Position numbers and translations under genes: made by a program. A stretch of DNA of 12,442 nucleotides from Brachybacterium sp. (GTDB taxonomy: Bacteria > Actinomycetota > Actinomycetes > Actinomycetales > Dermabacteraceae): positions 1 to 12,442 of the forward strand of contig JAKDNE010000057.1 of assembly GCA_030451965.1 (NCBI GenBank). Reading direction: 5' to 3'. The notes under the pieces were generated by a model. The model had not been told where the DNA came from. It made no database searches and saw nothing but the letters and a program-made list of their open reading frames with translations. Positions 1 to 6,909 of the stretch are shown here, piece after piece. Numbering within the stretch: the first letter of the stretch is position 1; each line of letters opens with the position of its first letter.

Positions 1-75
1 CCCGGCCTTCGGGAGGGTGAGCGGAGCGGGCAGACCGGTGAGCTCTGGCGGCGCGACGGACCCGCGCAGCCGCTG

Positions 76-501
76 CTACCCCTGGTGCCGTTCGCCGGTG
101 AGCATGGTCAGCAGCAGCACGCTGGCCTCCTCCGCAGCATCGGCCGGGCAGTCCACCCGGTGCGTGACGTCCTCCCGCAGATGGATGACGGTGCCGGGAC
201 GGAGCCGTACGGTGTCGCCACCCGAGCTGAAGTCCAACGACCCGGACACGCACTGCACGATGATGGGGTGCGCCGCAGTGTGGTCGGGCAGGTCCTGTCC
301 GGGAGCGAAGGTGAAGACGATGAGGTTGGCGCCGTCGCCCTGCAGGAGTCGCTTCACGGCCGGGCGGGGACGCTGCGGGTTCGGAGCGGGCGCCTGCTCG
401 GTCACGGGCATGACGGTCATGGAGTCGGAGTCCCGGGATGCGGGGTCGCCGAAGCCGTCGGGCCGGTAGACGGGCAGGTCGGTGGTGATCGGGTCGGACA
501 T
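76..501 (-). CDS. small cupin-domain protein
   Basis: This is a 141-aa soluble protein with a single cupin barrel and no signal peptide or membrane segment. Residues 1-50 are a Pro-rich, probably disordered lead. The barrel starts near residue 58. Cupin motif 1 is around residues 68-92, with H74 and H78 as likely metal ligands followed by the VSGSLDF strand. Motif 2 is around 102-115 (PGTVIHLREDVTHRV), with H107 and H114. Single-domain cupins of this size usually bind a metal and act as small dioxygenases, isomerases or ligand sensors; the substrate cannot be read from the sequence. The gene lies 32 bases downstream of the methyltransferase on the same strand, so the two are probably co-transcribed and share its iron-box control. 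An internal ATG at residue 28 is an alternative start. The cupin fold is fairly sure; the function is unknown. Confidence 0.85.
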   Translation of the reverse strand: MSDPITTDLPVYRPDGFGDPASRDSDSMTVMPVTEQAPAPNPQRPRPAVKRLLQGDGANLIVFTFAPGQDLPDHTAAHPIIVQCVSGSLDFSSGGDTVRLRPGTVIHLREDVTHRVDCPADAAEEASVLLLTMLTGERHQG

Positions 502-533
502 GGGATCTTCGCTTTCGCAGTTCGGGAGGAGGA

Positions 534-1352
534 TCAGTCTGCTGTGCGGGTCAGGATGATCCCGACTCCGAGCAGGTGGTCGCGGTGGGTGGTGAAGACT
601 CTGCGCATCGCGAGGACACGGCGGCGGACCTCGGGGCGGCGGAGCACGTTCCCGATGATCCGCACGGTCCCGAGCACGCCCTCGTCAGCGATCACCCGGC
701 GCGGGTCCAGCAGCGACATCGAGGTGCAGTAGGTATCGGTGACCTGGAACCCGGCCTCGTCGGCCAGCGCGACCCATTCGGGGATCGTCAGCGGCCGGGC
801 GTTGACGCGGATGGAGCGCGCCAGCGCCTTGCGGATCTCGTCCTTGGTCTCGGGGGAGAGGTCGTCGGGCGTCAGTCCCATCTCGTGGACGGCGTAGACA
901 CCTCCCGGACGGAGCAGGCGGGCTGCCTCGCGCATGATCTCGAGCTTCCTGCGGTCGGTGTGCATGGTCAGCATCGCTTCGCCGAGCACGGCGTCGGCGC
1001 AGCCCGCGGTGAGACCCGTGTGCTCGGCGGAGGCCTCGATCACCTGATGGTCCCCGGCGGGCAGGATGGCGGAGACGGTCTTGACGGCCTGCGCATCGGA
1101 GTCCACGCCGACATACCGGCGGGGGTCCCGGGCGAGGATCTCCCGGGCGGTGATGCCGAGGCCGGGCGCGAACTCGACGACGGTGCGCCCCGGGATGCCG
1201 ATGCGGTCGAGCAGCCAATGGGTGGTCTCCCGGCCGCCGGGGCGCAGCACCTTCTTGCCGACGCTCGCCAGCAGCCAGTGCCCGGCGGTCTTCGCGGCAG
1301 AGCGGTGCGCGCCGGGGAAGGTGGTGGTGCGGGCTCGGGTCTGGGACGCCAT
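534..1352 (-). CDS. class I SAM-dependent methyltransferase
   Basis: This is a 272-aa cytosolic methyltransferase. The Rossmann core begins near residue 57. Motif I is VVEFAPGLG (residues 58-66), the acidic ribose-binding residue is D84 in VGVDSD, and a post-I segment follows at about 103-125 (IEASAEHTGL...ADAVLGEAML). RLLRPGGVYAVHE (145-157) is the typical motif III strand of UbiE/methyltransferase-11 type enzymes. The methyl acceptor cannot be deduced. I chose the ATG at 1352 because CGAGG precedes it at suitable spacing and the alignable sequence begins there; an in-frame ATG at 1406 would overlap the iron box. The gene heads a two-gene unit with the downstream cupin. The DtxR/IdeR-like box about 35 bases upstream suggests expression under iron limitation, so a role in siderophore or iron-stress metabolism is an inference from regulation only. 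Confidence 0.9.
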   Translation of the reverse strand: MASQTRARTTTFPGAHRSAAKTAGHWLLASVGKKVLRPGGRETTHWLLDRIGIPGRTVVEFAPGLGITAREILARDPRRYVGVDSDAQAVKTVSAILPAGDHQVIEASAEHTGLTAGCADAVLGEAMLTMHTDRRKLEIMREAARLLRPGGVYAVHEMGLTPDDLSPETKDEIRKALARSIRVNARPLTIPEWVALADEAGFQVTDTYCTSMSLLDPRRVIADEGVLGTVRIIGNVLRRPEVRRRVLAMRRVFTTHRDHLLGVGIILTRTAD

Positions 1353-1386
1353 GGGAAACCTCGTGGGTCGCTGTGGAGATGCCTGA

Positions 1387-1405
1387 TAAGGCCAGCCTAA
1401 CCTCA
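1387..1405 (-). promoter_or_regulatory. DtxR/IdeR-type iron box
   Basis: Read leftward, the 19 bases are TGAGGTTAGGCTGGCCTTA. They match the classic DtxR/IdeR operator TTAGGTTAGGCTAACCTAA at 15 of 19 positions, including the uninterrupted core AGGTTAGGCT. The box ends 34 bases upstream of the methyltransferase start, and it contains TAGGCT, a plausible -10 hexamer. A bound, iron-loaded repressor would therefore block polymerase. The match is seen in the sequence; the regulation is inferred from the known consensus. Confidence 0.7.
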
Positions 1406-1503
1406 TGGAGGAGGTTCTGGCGGACCGGGACCGCGATATTCTGGTGCCGGCGAGAGACGCGCTGGTCTGCCGGCCGGCCCCGGGCTGGCCACCACCAACA
1501 CCT

Positions 1504-1525
1504 CCAGACGGTGCGGATCGTCTGG
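1504..1525 (-). terminator. stem-loop downstream of acnA
   Basis: CCAGACG and CGTCTGG form a perfect 7-bp stem around an 8-base loop, about 45 bases past the acnA stop. There is no clear T-run after it, so it may be an inefficient or Rho-assisted terminator, or an mRNA-stabilising hairpin. It would separate acnA from the iron-boxed methyltransferase unit. Confidence 0.4.
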
Positions 1526-1568
1526 CCCTCGACGGTGCGCGGCCCCGCCGTCGTCCTCGGCGCGGCCG

Positions 1569-4361
1569 TCAGTTCTCCAGCAGGTTCCGCAGGACGTAGG
1601 GCAGGATCCCGCCGTGCAGGAAGTAGGACTCCTCGGCCGGGGTGTCGATGCGCAGCGTCGCAGTGATCTCCCGGGTCTCGCCGCCGGACTCGATGCGGAC
1701 GGTCACCTCCTCGGGGAGATGGTCCCTGCCCTCGAGCCCGATGACCGAATAGGTCTCCTGGCCGGTCAGCTCCAGCGAGTGCGCCGACTCCCCGTCGCGG
1801 AACTGCAGGGGAAGGACGCCCATCCCGATGAGGTTGGAGCGATGGATCCGCTCGAAGGAGGTGGCCAGGACGGCCCGGACCCCCAGCAGCGAGGTCCCCT
1901 TCGCGGCCCAGTCGCGCGAGGAGCCGGACCCGTAGTCCGATCCGGCGATGATGAGCAGCGGGACCTGGTCCTCGATGTACGCGCTGGAGGCGTCGAAGAT
2001 GCTCATGCGCTCGCCGTCGGGCCAGTGCCGCGTGTAGCCGCCCTCGACCCCGGGCACGAGCTGGTTGCGCAGCCGGACGTTCGCGAAGGTACCGCGGATC
2101 ATCACGTGGTGGTTGCCGCGACGGGATCCGTAGGAGTTGAAGTCTCCCGGCGCGACCCCGTTGTCGACCAGGTACTGCCCGGCGGGGGAGTCCTGTCGGA
2201 TGGCCCCGGCCGGGGAGATGTGGTCGGTGGTCACCGAATCGCCGAGAAGCGCCAGGATCCGGGCGCCGGAGATGTCCTGCACCGGTGCGGGGTCGGCGCT
2301 CATGCCGTCGAAGTACGGCGGCCGCTGGATGTAGGTCGATGTGTCGTCCCAGGCGAACCGGTCGCTCTCGGGGATGTGCATGCCCCGCCAGTTGTCGTCC
2401 CCGGCGTAGACGTCCGAATATCCCTTCGTGAACATATCGGCCTCGAGGTTCTCGTCCACCACGGCCTTGATCTCCGCCGTCGTCGGCCAGATGTCGCGCA
2501 GATGGACCGGGGCACCGTCGGTGTCGGTGCCCAGGGGATCGTTGAGCAGGTCGGCATGCATGGTGCCGGCCAGGGCGTAGGCGATCACCAGCGGCGGCGA
2601 GGCGAGGAAGTTCATCTTCACCTCGGAGTGGATGCGGCCCTCGAAGTTCCGGTTGCCGGACAGCACCGAGGCGACGGAGAGGTCGTTCTCCGCGACGGCC
2701 GCACTGACCGCCGGGATCAGGGGTCCCGAGTTGCCGATGCAGGTGGTGCACCCGTACCCGACGAGATCGAAGCCGAGCTCCTCCAGGTAGGGCGTGAGGC
2801 CGGAACGGTCGTAGTAGTCCGTGACGACGCGGGAGCCGGGGGCGAGGGTCGTCTTCACCCACGGCTTGCTGCTCAGGCCGCGCTCGACGGCCTTCTTCGC
2901 CAGCAGCGCGGCACCGATCATGACCGTGGGGTTGGACGTGTTGGTGCACGAGGTGATGGCAGCGATCACCACATCACCGTGGTCGATGGTCGAGGGCTTG
3001 CCGTCCAGGAGGATCTCGGCGGGATCGGAGGGCCACGTCAGGGCATTGCCCTTCTCGTCGTACTGGTGCGGCGGTGCATCACGGGCGATCGTGGAGCTGA
3101 TCGCGACGGGGTCGCTGGCCGGGAAGGAGTCGGCGGAGGCGTCGTCGAGGCCGCCCGCGATGGCGGTCTCATGCGATTCCCCGGCGAGCAGTCCCCGCAC
3201 GGCGCGCTGGGCGACCTTCAGCGGGATGCGGTCCTGCGGGCGCTTCGGTCCGGCGATGGACGGCGTCACGGTGGACAGGTCGAGCTCGACGATCTGGCTG
3301 TAGTCCGGGACGTGGTCCGGGTCGTGCCACAGACCCTGCTCCCGGGCGTACGCCTCCACCAGTTCGATCTGGTGCTCGTCGCGACCGGTCAGTCGCAGGT
3401 AGTCCAGCGTCTCCTGATCGACGGGGAAGATCGACCCCGTGGAGCCGTACTCAGGGCTCATGTTGCCCAGCGTCGCCCGCGTCGCCAGCGGGACGTTGGC
3501 GACGCCGGGGCCGAAGAAGTCGACGAACTTGCCCACGACCCGGATCTGGCGCAGCAGCTCGGCGACGGTGAGGACCAGATCGGTGGCGGTGGTGCCCTCC
3601 GGCAGCTCGCCGGTGAGCTTGAGGCCGACGACCTGGGGGATCAGCATGCTCATCGGCTGACCGAGCATCGCCGCTTCCGCTTCGATGCCACCCACACCCC
3701 AGCCGAGCACACCCAGACCGTTGACCATGGGGGTGTGCGAATCGGTGCCGACCAGGGTGTCCGGGTAGGCCTGCGGACCATCGGGTCCCTCCCGGGCGAA
3801 GACCACGCGGGACAGGTATTCCAGATTGACCTGATGGCAGATGCCCGTGTCCGGGGGGACGACCAGGAAGTCGTCGAAGGACTGCTGGGCCCAGCGCAGC
3901 AGCTGGTAGCGCTCCTGGTTCCGCTTGAACTCCAGCTCGGCGTTGATCCCGAACGCGTCGGGCCGGGCGAAGACGTCGGCGATGACCGAATGGTCGATGA
4001 CCAGCTCGGCGGGGATCAGCGGGTTGATCTTCCGCGGGTCACCGCCCAGTTCCGTCATGGCGTCGCGCATGGCCACCAGGTCGACCACGCAGGGCACGCC
4101 GGTGAAGTCCTGCATCAGGACGCGGGCCGGCGTGTACTGGATCTCGGAGTTGGTCCGGGCCTGGGGATCCCAGGCGCCCAGCGACCGGATCTGCTCGGCG
4201 GTGATCAACCGGCCGTCCTCGTTGCGCAGGAGGTTCTCCAGCAGCACCTTGAGGCTGTAGGGGAGACGGGCGGATCCCTCGATCTGGTCGATCCGATAGA
4301 TCTCGTACGCCTTCTCGCCCACGCTCAAGTGGTCGCGAGCACCGAAACTGTTGTGCGACAT
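1569..4361 (-). CDS. acnA: aconitate hydratase A (aconitase)
   Basis: This 930-aa enzyme interconverts citrate and isocitrate through cis-aconitate in the TCA cycle, in the cytosol, using a [4Fe-4S] cluster. The length and domain order are normal for the bacterial AcnA/IRP1 type. Cluster ligands are C472 (SCTNTSNP) and C538 and C541 (GCTTCIGNSGP). Other family signatures are DFTGVP (85-90), DHSV (123-126) and GTDSHT (205-210). The C-terminal swivel domain has GDSVTTDHISPAGAI, YGSRRGNH and the substrate-binding GSDYGSGSSRDWAAKGT. A purine-rich AGGAGAGGAAGAG stretch precedes the ATG. It lies 26 bases downstream of a small unknown gene on the same strand, probably in one transcript. Actinobacterial acn genes are often followed by a TetR regulator (AcnR); here an iron-boxed methyltransferase follows instead. 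No frameshift or missing catalytic residue is seen. Confidence 0.98.
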   Translation of the reverse strand: MSHNSFGARDHLSVGEKAYEIYRIDQIEGSARLPYSLKVLLENLLRNEDGRLITAEQIRSLGAWDPQARTNSEIQYTPARVLMQDFTGVPCVVDLVAMRDAMTELGGDPRKINPLIPAELVIDHSVIADVFARPDAFGINAELEFKRNQERYQLLRWAQQSFDDFLVVPPDTGICHQVNLEYLSRVVFAREGPDGPQAYPDTLVGTDSHTPMVNGLGVLGWGVGGIEAEAAMLGQPMSMLIPQVVGLKLTGELPEGTTATDLVLTVAELLRQIRVVGKFVDFFGPGVANVPLATRATLGNMSPEYGSTGSIFPVDQETLDYLRLTGRDEHQIELVEAYAREQGLWHDPDHVPDYSQIVELDLSTVTPSIAGPKRPQDRIPLKVAQRAVRGLLAGESHETAIAGGLDDASADSFPASDPVAISSTIARDAPPHQYDEKGNALTWPSDPAEILLDGKPSTIDHGDVVIAAITSCTNTSNPTVMIGAALLAKKAVERGLSSKPWVKTTLAPGSRVVTDYYDRSGLTPYLEELGFDLVGYGCTTCIGNSGPLIPAVSAAVAENDLSVASVLSGNRNFEGRIHSEVKMNFLASPPLVIAYALAGTMHADLLNDPLGTDTDGAPVHLRDIWPTTAEIKAVVDENLEADMFTKGYSDVYAGDDNWRGMHIPESDRFAWDDTSTYIQRPPYFDGMSADPAPVQDISGARILALLGDSVTTDHISPAGAIRQDSPAGQYLVDNGVAPGDFNSYGSRRGNHHVMIRGTFANVRLRNQLVPGVEGGYTRHWPDGERMSIFDASSAYIEDQVPLLIIAGSDYGSGSSRDWAAKGTSLLGVRAVLATSFERIHRSNLIGMGVLPLQFRDGESAHSLELTGQETYSVIGLEGRDHLPEEVTVRIESGGETREITATLRIDTPAEESYFLHGGILPYVLRNLLEN

Positions 4362-4387
4362 CTCTTCCTCTCCTGGAATGCAGATAC

Positions 4388-4798
4388 TCAGATGGACTGT
4401 CGGTAGCCGAAGAACTCGTGGTCGTTGTTGTCGCCGCCCTCGCCGCCGCCGAGTACAGCCGGTCGGAGGGCACCGACCTCTTCACGCAGCCATTCCTTGC
4501 CCGCGGTGGAATGCCGGGCCCAGGAGGACCGAGGGTGGTCGGTGATGATCGTCAGGCCGGAGCGGATGAGGGGGATCGTCAGGAGCGTGGTGAAGAAGTG
4601 CTGCCGGCCCACCCAGGTCGAGAACCCCTCCGGAGCGACGCCGTCCCGCGCGGGCACGGAACCGGCCCAGGTCTCATCGACGGTGCTGTGGCTGCGCTTC
4701 TTCAGCTCATCGCGGGAGCTTTTCGGCCTATTCTCAGCGGCCTCGGAGAGTGCCGGCTCCGATACCTCGTCCAGCTGAGGTTCATCCCCGATGACCAT
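4388..4798 (-). CDS. hypothetical protein upstream of acnA
   Basis: This is a 136-aa protein I do not recognise. The N-terminal 45 residues are acidic and polar (MVIGDEPQLDEVSEPALSEA), then DELKKRSHSTVDETW. A hydrophobic stretch near residues 75-93 (FFTTLLTIPLIRSGLTIIT) is interrupted by one Arg, so it is more likely buried or amphipathic than a firm membrane span. The C-terminal part is Gly/Asp/Asn-rich. The start at 4798 is supported by GAAGGAG five bases upstream; an in-frame ATG at 4870 would add 24 Arg/Pro-rich residues and has no clear ribosome site. The gene ends 26 bases before acnA on the same strand, so it is probably co-transcribed with aconitase. That makes a link to aconitase expression or Fe-S status conceivable, but nothing in the sequence shows it. 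Confidence 0.7.
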   Translation of the reverse strand: MVIGDEPQLDEVSEPALSEAAENRPKSSRDELKKRSHSTVDETWAGSVPARDGVAPEGFSTWVGRQHFFTTLLTIPLIRSGLTIITDHPRSSWARHSTAGKEWLREEVGALRPAVLGGGEGGDNNDHEFFGYRQSI

Positions 4799-5126
4799 GT
4801 CGCTCCTTCGCGCTCGGGCCGGGTCCGCTACGAACCGTCCGACCTCCGGTCGACGGGGACTGGCCGGCAATCTCCCAGCCGTCGTGCGGTTTCACCGACT
4901 GCTGTCTGCCGCATCTCTTTGCAGACATCGATGAACTACGTCACCAACATAGCTCAACCCTTGATTCCTGACGAGCGGCTGCCTGTCATCAGCCCCTCGT
5001 CGGTCCCATGTGATCAGGGACGCGTCCCTGAGCGCGCTAGCCTTCCGTGATGGCGCCGGAGCCGCTGGTCGGCGGTGACATGTCATCGCTGAACCTGCCT
5101 GATCGACCACGAAATAGGGAACCTCG
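4799..5126. other. intergenic region between divergent genes
   Basis: These roughly 330 bases separate the leftward acnA transcript from the first rightward ORF of the accessory stretch. They should contain the acnA-operon promoter, but I cannot pick convincing -35/-10 hexamers; a TATGTT on the leftward strand near 4952 is the best -10 and lacks a good -35. The one clear structure is the 18-bp palindrome listed separately. No additional gene is supported here. Confidence 0.5.
5014..5031. promoter_or_regulatory. 18-bp perfect palindrome, candidate operator
   Basis: TCAGGGACG and CGTCCCTGA are exact reverse complements with no spacer, giving an 18-bp perfect palindrome in the divergent intergenic region. 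With no loop it is a better protein-binding site than a hairpin. It lies about 215 bases upstream of the leftward 4798 start and about 95 bases upstream of the rightward 5127 ORF. The binding protein is unknown. Confidence 0.4.
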
Positions 5127-5444
5127 ATGACCCACTCCGGTCTTCTCCCACGCCACTCATCCAGTGAATCGCTCGAGGATCCCGACCTCGCTCACGAGAG
5201 CGTGTGGCGGAGACTCCTCCACGCCGGTCTGCAGGATCTGACCGATGCGGACGCCATCGTGACCATCAATGAACCCGGTCGCTCTCGCAGCACGACTCCC
5301 CACCTGTCACCTGGTCGTGCAGCGGCCCCAGAGCAGCACACCGGAGGCATTCGCTCCGCGAATCCACCTATCCACGACGCGGCGATGCCGCGAAATCAGC
5401 TCCGACACCACACCGAGTCGGCGCGGCTGAAACGGTCACCGTAG
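5127..5444 (+). CDS. doubtful small ORF, hypothetical
   Basis: This 105-aa ORF matches no family I know. Residues 16-50 (LEDPDLAHESVWRRLLHAGLQDLTDADAIVTINEPG) look like real protein, with an amphipathic helix and then a strand. From about residue 51 on the sequence becomes a Ser/Arg/His/Pro-rich run without regular structure. This suggests the remnant of a longer gene, broken by a frameshift or deletion, whose first third is preserved. The ribosome site is weak (AGGGA nine bases ahead of the ATG). It reads in the same direction as the next gene, 137 bases downstream. It could equally be a chance ORF. Confidence 0.35.
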   Translation: MTHSGLLPRHSSSESLEDPDLAHESVWRRLLHAGLQDLTDADAIVTINEPGRSRSTTPHLSPGRAAAPEQHTGGIRSANPPIHDAAMPRNQLRHHTESARLKRSP

Positions 5445-5459
5445 GGCCGCAGATCAGAC

Positions 5460-5483
5460 AGTCAGTAAGTCAGTAGGTCAGCA
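5460..5483 (+). repeat. short tandem repeat, 8 bp x 3
   Basis: Three adjacent 8-mers, AGTCAGTA, AGTCAGTA and GGTCAGCA, lie in the gap before the 139-aa gene. The first two are identical and the third differs at two positions. It could be a small array of protein-binding half-sites or simple slippage; it is too short to call an iteron array. Confidence 0.5.
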
Positions 5484-5581
5484 GAAGCAAGGATCACCGC
5501 GGCCGAACCCCCGAAAGTGTGGGGAGGGCGCGGACACGAGTAGTGTGACGCGCACCCTCAACACTCGAAGGAAGGACATCC

Positions 5582-6001
5582 ATGTCATCCGCCAAGTTCG
5601 CGTCAGTGGAGTCGTCGCGGCCTATTGATGAGTCGTTCGCAGCACTCCTGCAGGTGGTCCAAGGCCGGGAGTACGAGCTCGCTGGCCTGAGCAACGAGAC
5701 CCATCAGATGCTGTTCAAGAGTGGGAAGACCGCGCTGTCGTGGGGTCACTACTACATGGCCAGTGGCATCGGGACGGCGCAGGGCTCGACGCTCAATCTG
5801 ACCATCGCGGGGGTGCCCGGAGCGCCTACGTCGCTGCTGGATGGACGGAAGAACAAGAAGGCTGGGGAGAAGCTGGTCGAGGCCGTCGAGACCGTCCTCG
5901 CCAGCGCGGAGGGTCCATCGCCGCAGCTCGTGGAGTCATTCGCCGTACTCGAGGATGGTTCTTCGGTGCCCTGGACCGAGGGAGAGTACCCGGGCGCCTG
6001 A
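5582..6001 (+). CDS. hypothetical small soluble protein
   Basis: This is a 139-aa protein with a very good ribosome site (AAGGA five bases before the ATG), so it is probably expressed. The predicted pattern is helix (residues 14-27), strands (about 30-70, including KTALSWGHYYMASG and GSTLNLTIAG), then a basic loop and a long helix (about 88-108, NKKAGEKLVEAVETVL). A helix, a small beta sheet with an SWG turn and a final helix recall small alpha/beta domains found in many actinobacterial hypothetical proteins, but I cannot assign a family with confidence. There is no signal peptide, membrane span or obvious catalytic motif. A possible -10 (TAGTGT at 5541) lacks a matching -35. Two terminator-like hairpins follow the stop codon directly. 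The gene stands alone in the accessory stretch and its role is unknown. Confidence 0.75.
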   Translation: MSSAKFASVESSRPIDESFAALLQVVQGREYELAGLSNETHQMLFKSGKTALSWGHYYMASGIGTAQGSTLNLTIAGVPGAPTSLLDGRKNKKAGEKLVEAVETVLASAEGPSPQLVESFAVLEDGSSVPWTEGEYPGA

Positions 6002-6019
6002 GCAGGCTCCGGTGCCTGC
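6002..6019. terminator. stem-loop directly after stop codon
   Basis: GCAGGC and GCCTGC form a perfect 6-bp stem around a 6-base loop (TCCGGT), starting at the base after the stop codon of the 139-aa gene. Together with the next hairpin it lies between two convergent genes, so it may work as part of a bidirectional terminator. No T-run is present. Confidence 0.45.
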
Positions 6020-6029
6020 GCTGGCCTCG

Positions 6030-6047
6030 TCCGGGCGCCTGCCCGGA
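6030..6047. terminator. GC-rich stem-loop between convergent genes
   Basis: TCCGGGC and GCCCGGA form a perfect 7-bp stem with a 4-base loop (GCCT). It is the second of two hairpins between the rightward 139-aa gene and the leftward 170-aa gene, where a shared terminator is expected. It lacks a U-tract, as is common in high-GC actinobacteria. Confidence 0.5.
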
Positions 6048-6140
6048 ACCCTACGAGTCGGCTCAGTGCAGCCAACGACCGTTTGGTGCCCACACTCCCG
6101 GCACTCCCACGTCCGGTGCCCTACGGTCATCGGCCCACTA

Positions 6141-6653
6141 CTACAAAGGAACGACAAGGCGTGCTTCCGCCGAGGCCTCGCACTCTCCGCGCGCCCATGC
6201 GGGGCGAGCTGCTGACCGGTCCAACGGATCGCTCTGCGGCAAGCGAGTCAGATCATCGAAATGCAGCACCCGAGTTGATCCGCGAGTCACCTGCCGCGAG
6301 CCGGCGCCCATGCGGCCCGCCAGTTCGGCACGGGAGAGGTTTGCGGCCACTGCGCCGACCACATAGCCGAGCGGTCTCTCCATCGCTAGGATCCGGTGCA
6401 CGTTCTGCGACAGGGACGGCCGGGCAGGCCCGTCGACGACCAGCACGGCTTCGGAGACGGCGTCTGACGCATCCACGAGAACGGCACCGCCACGGGAGCT
6501 TCGCTGCATGCCCGCGATCTTGCGAGCGAACACACGCTTCATCAGCGCAGCGAACTCATCTCCAGCGGGGCCGCTCCACCCTTCGGGGTCGGAGGCCAGG
6601 GCTTCCATCACCTGGCCGAACTCCGCCGCGTCAGTCCTCGGGGGCGCGCTCAT
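6141..6653 (-). CDS. sigma-factor region-2-like hypothetical protein
   Basis: This is a 170-aa soluble protein. Residues 30-60 (GDEFAALMKRVFARKIAGMQR) form a basic helix. VDASDAVSEAVLVVD (residues 60-74) and AMERPLGYVVGAVAANLSRAEL (about 89-111) recall two conserved helices of sigma-70/ECF region 2, which contact RNA polymerase and the -10 element (compare the usual D-x-x-D-h-h-x-E-h and P-x-x-W/Y-L-x-x-V/I-A-x-N-x patterns). No recognisable region 4 follows; the tail after residue 135 is Arg/Ala-rich. The resemblance is judged by eye and may be superficial. The start overlaps the stop of the 83-aa gene as ATGA, so translation is coupled and the two proteins may work together. The pair is probably controlled by the operator upstream of the 83-aa gene. 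Confidence 0.65.
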   Translation of the reverse strand: MSAPPRTDAAEFGQVMEALASDPEGWSGPAGDEFAALMKRVFARKIAGMQRSSRGGAVLVDASDAVSEAVLVVDGPARPSLSQNVHRILAMERPLGYVVGAVAANLSRAELAGRMGAGSRQVTRGSTRVLHFDDLTRLPQSDPLDRSAARPAWARGECEASAEARLVVPL

Positions 6654-6901
6654 GATTGGGCCCCGTCACGGATCAAGTTTTCGCGCGAGTCGGTTCGGGC
6701 CTCCTCAGCGGTGAGCAGCCACTTTCGGAGCATCTCGCCTTTGATGACCACTGCGCCATCGGTCTCCGAGGCAAGCCGTTCCGCGAGCTCGGCCCAGTTC
6801 GGCGGCCGGACAGAGCGACGCCGCTCCATCGCCCACTCCCACAGTCCACCGTGCCCCAACTGGCGGAGGAGGAGGTCTGCGTACGGCGCCTGGCTTCTCA
6901 T
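6650..6901 (-). CDS. small HTH-like DNA-binding protein
   Basis: This is an 83-aa basic protein, first gene of a two-gene leftward unit. Residues 35-61 (NWAELAERLASETDGAVVIKGEMLRKWL) fit a helix-turn-helix in which a recognition helix of the type x-LRKWL follows a turn. This pattern is common in small regulators on plasmids and integrated elements. I cannot name the family. The start at 6901 has no ribosome site, but a leftward TATAGT -10 hexamer ends 8 bases before the ATG, with TTGCGT 17 bases further upstream, so the mRNA is likely leaderless or nearly so. Its stop overlaps the next start by four bases (ATGA). It diverges from the XRE-type gene at 6993 and probably falls under that gene's control. 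Confidence 0.6.
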   Translation of the reverse strand: MRSQAPYADLLLRQLGHGGLWEWAMERRRSVRPPNWAELAERLASETDGAVVIKGEMLRKWLLTAEEARTDSRENLIRDGAQS

Positions 6902-6909
6902 GACACTCG

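Noticed and set aside
685..2949. Long leftward open frame overlapping the methyltransferase and the end of acnA
   Set aside because: It is an Arg/Pro/His-rich shadow frame crossing two real genes and a promoter.
1614..4406. Very long open frame on the strand opposite acnA
   Set aside because: It is an antisense by-product of high-GC codon use in acnA. Its translation is a Gly/Val/Asp/Arg-rich run with no domains, while the opposite strand has complete aconitase motifs.
4799..4870. Longer start for the gene upstream of acnA
   Set aside because: The extension is Arg/Pro-rich, has no ribosome site, and would cover the strong GAAGGAG placed correctly for the ATG at 4798.
5013..5024. Partial copy (11 of 12 bases) of the tRNA-Lys 3' region at 7304-7315, as a possible left attachment site
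   Set aside because: It is short, carries a mismatch, and lies inside a perfect palindrome that explains it better. No integrase gene is visible, so I do not claim an integrated element with defined ends.
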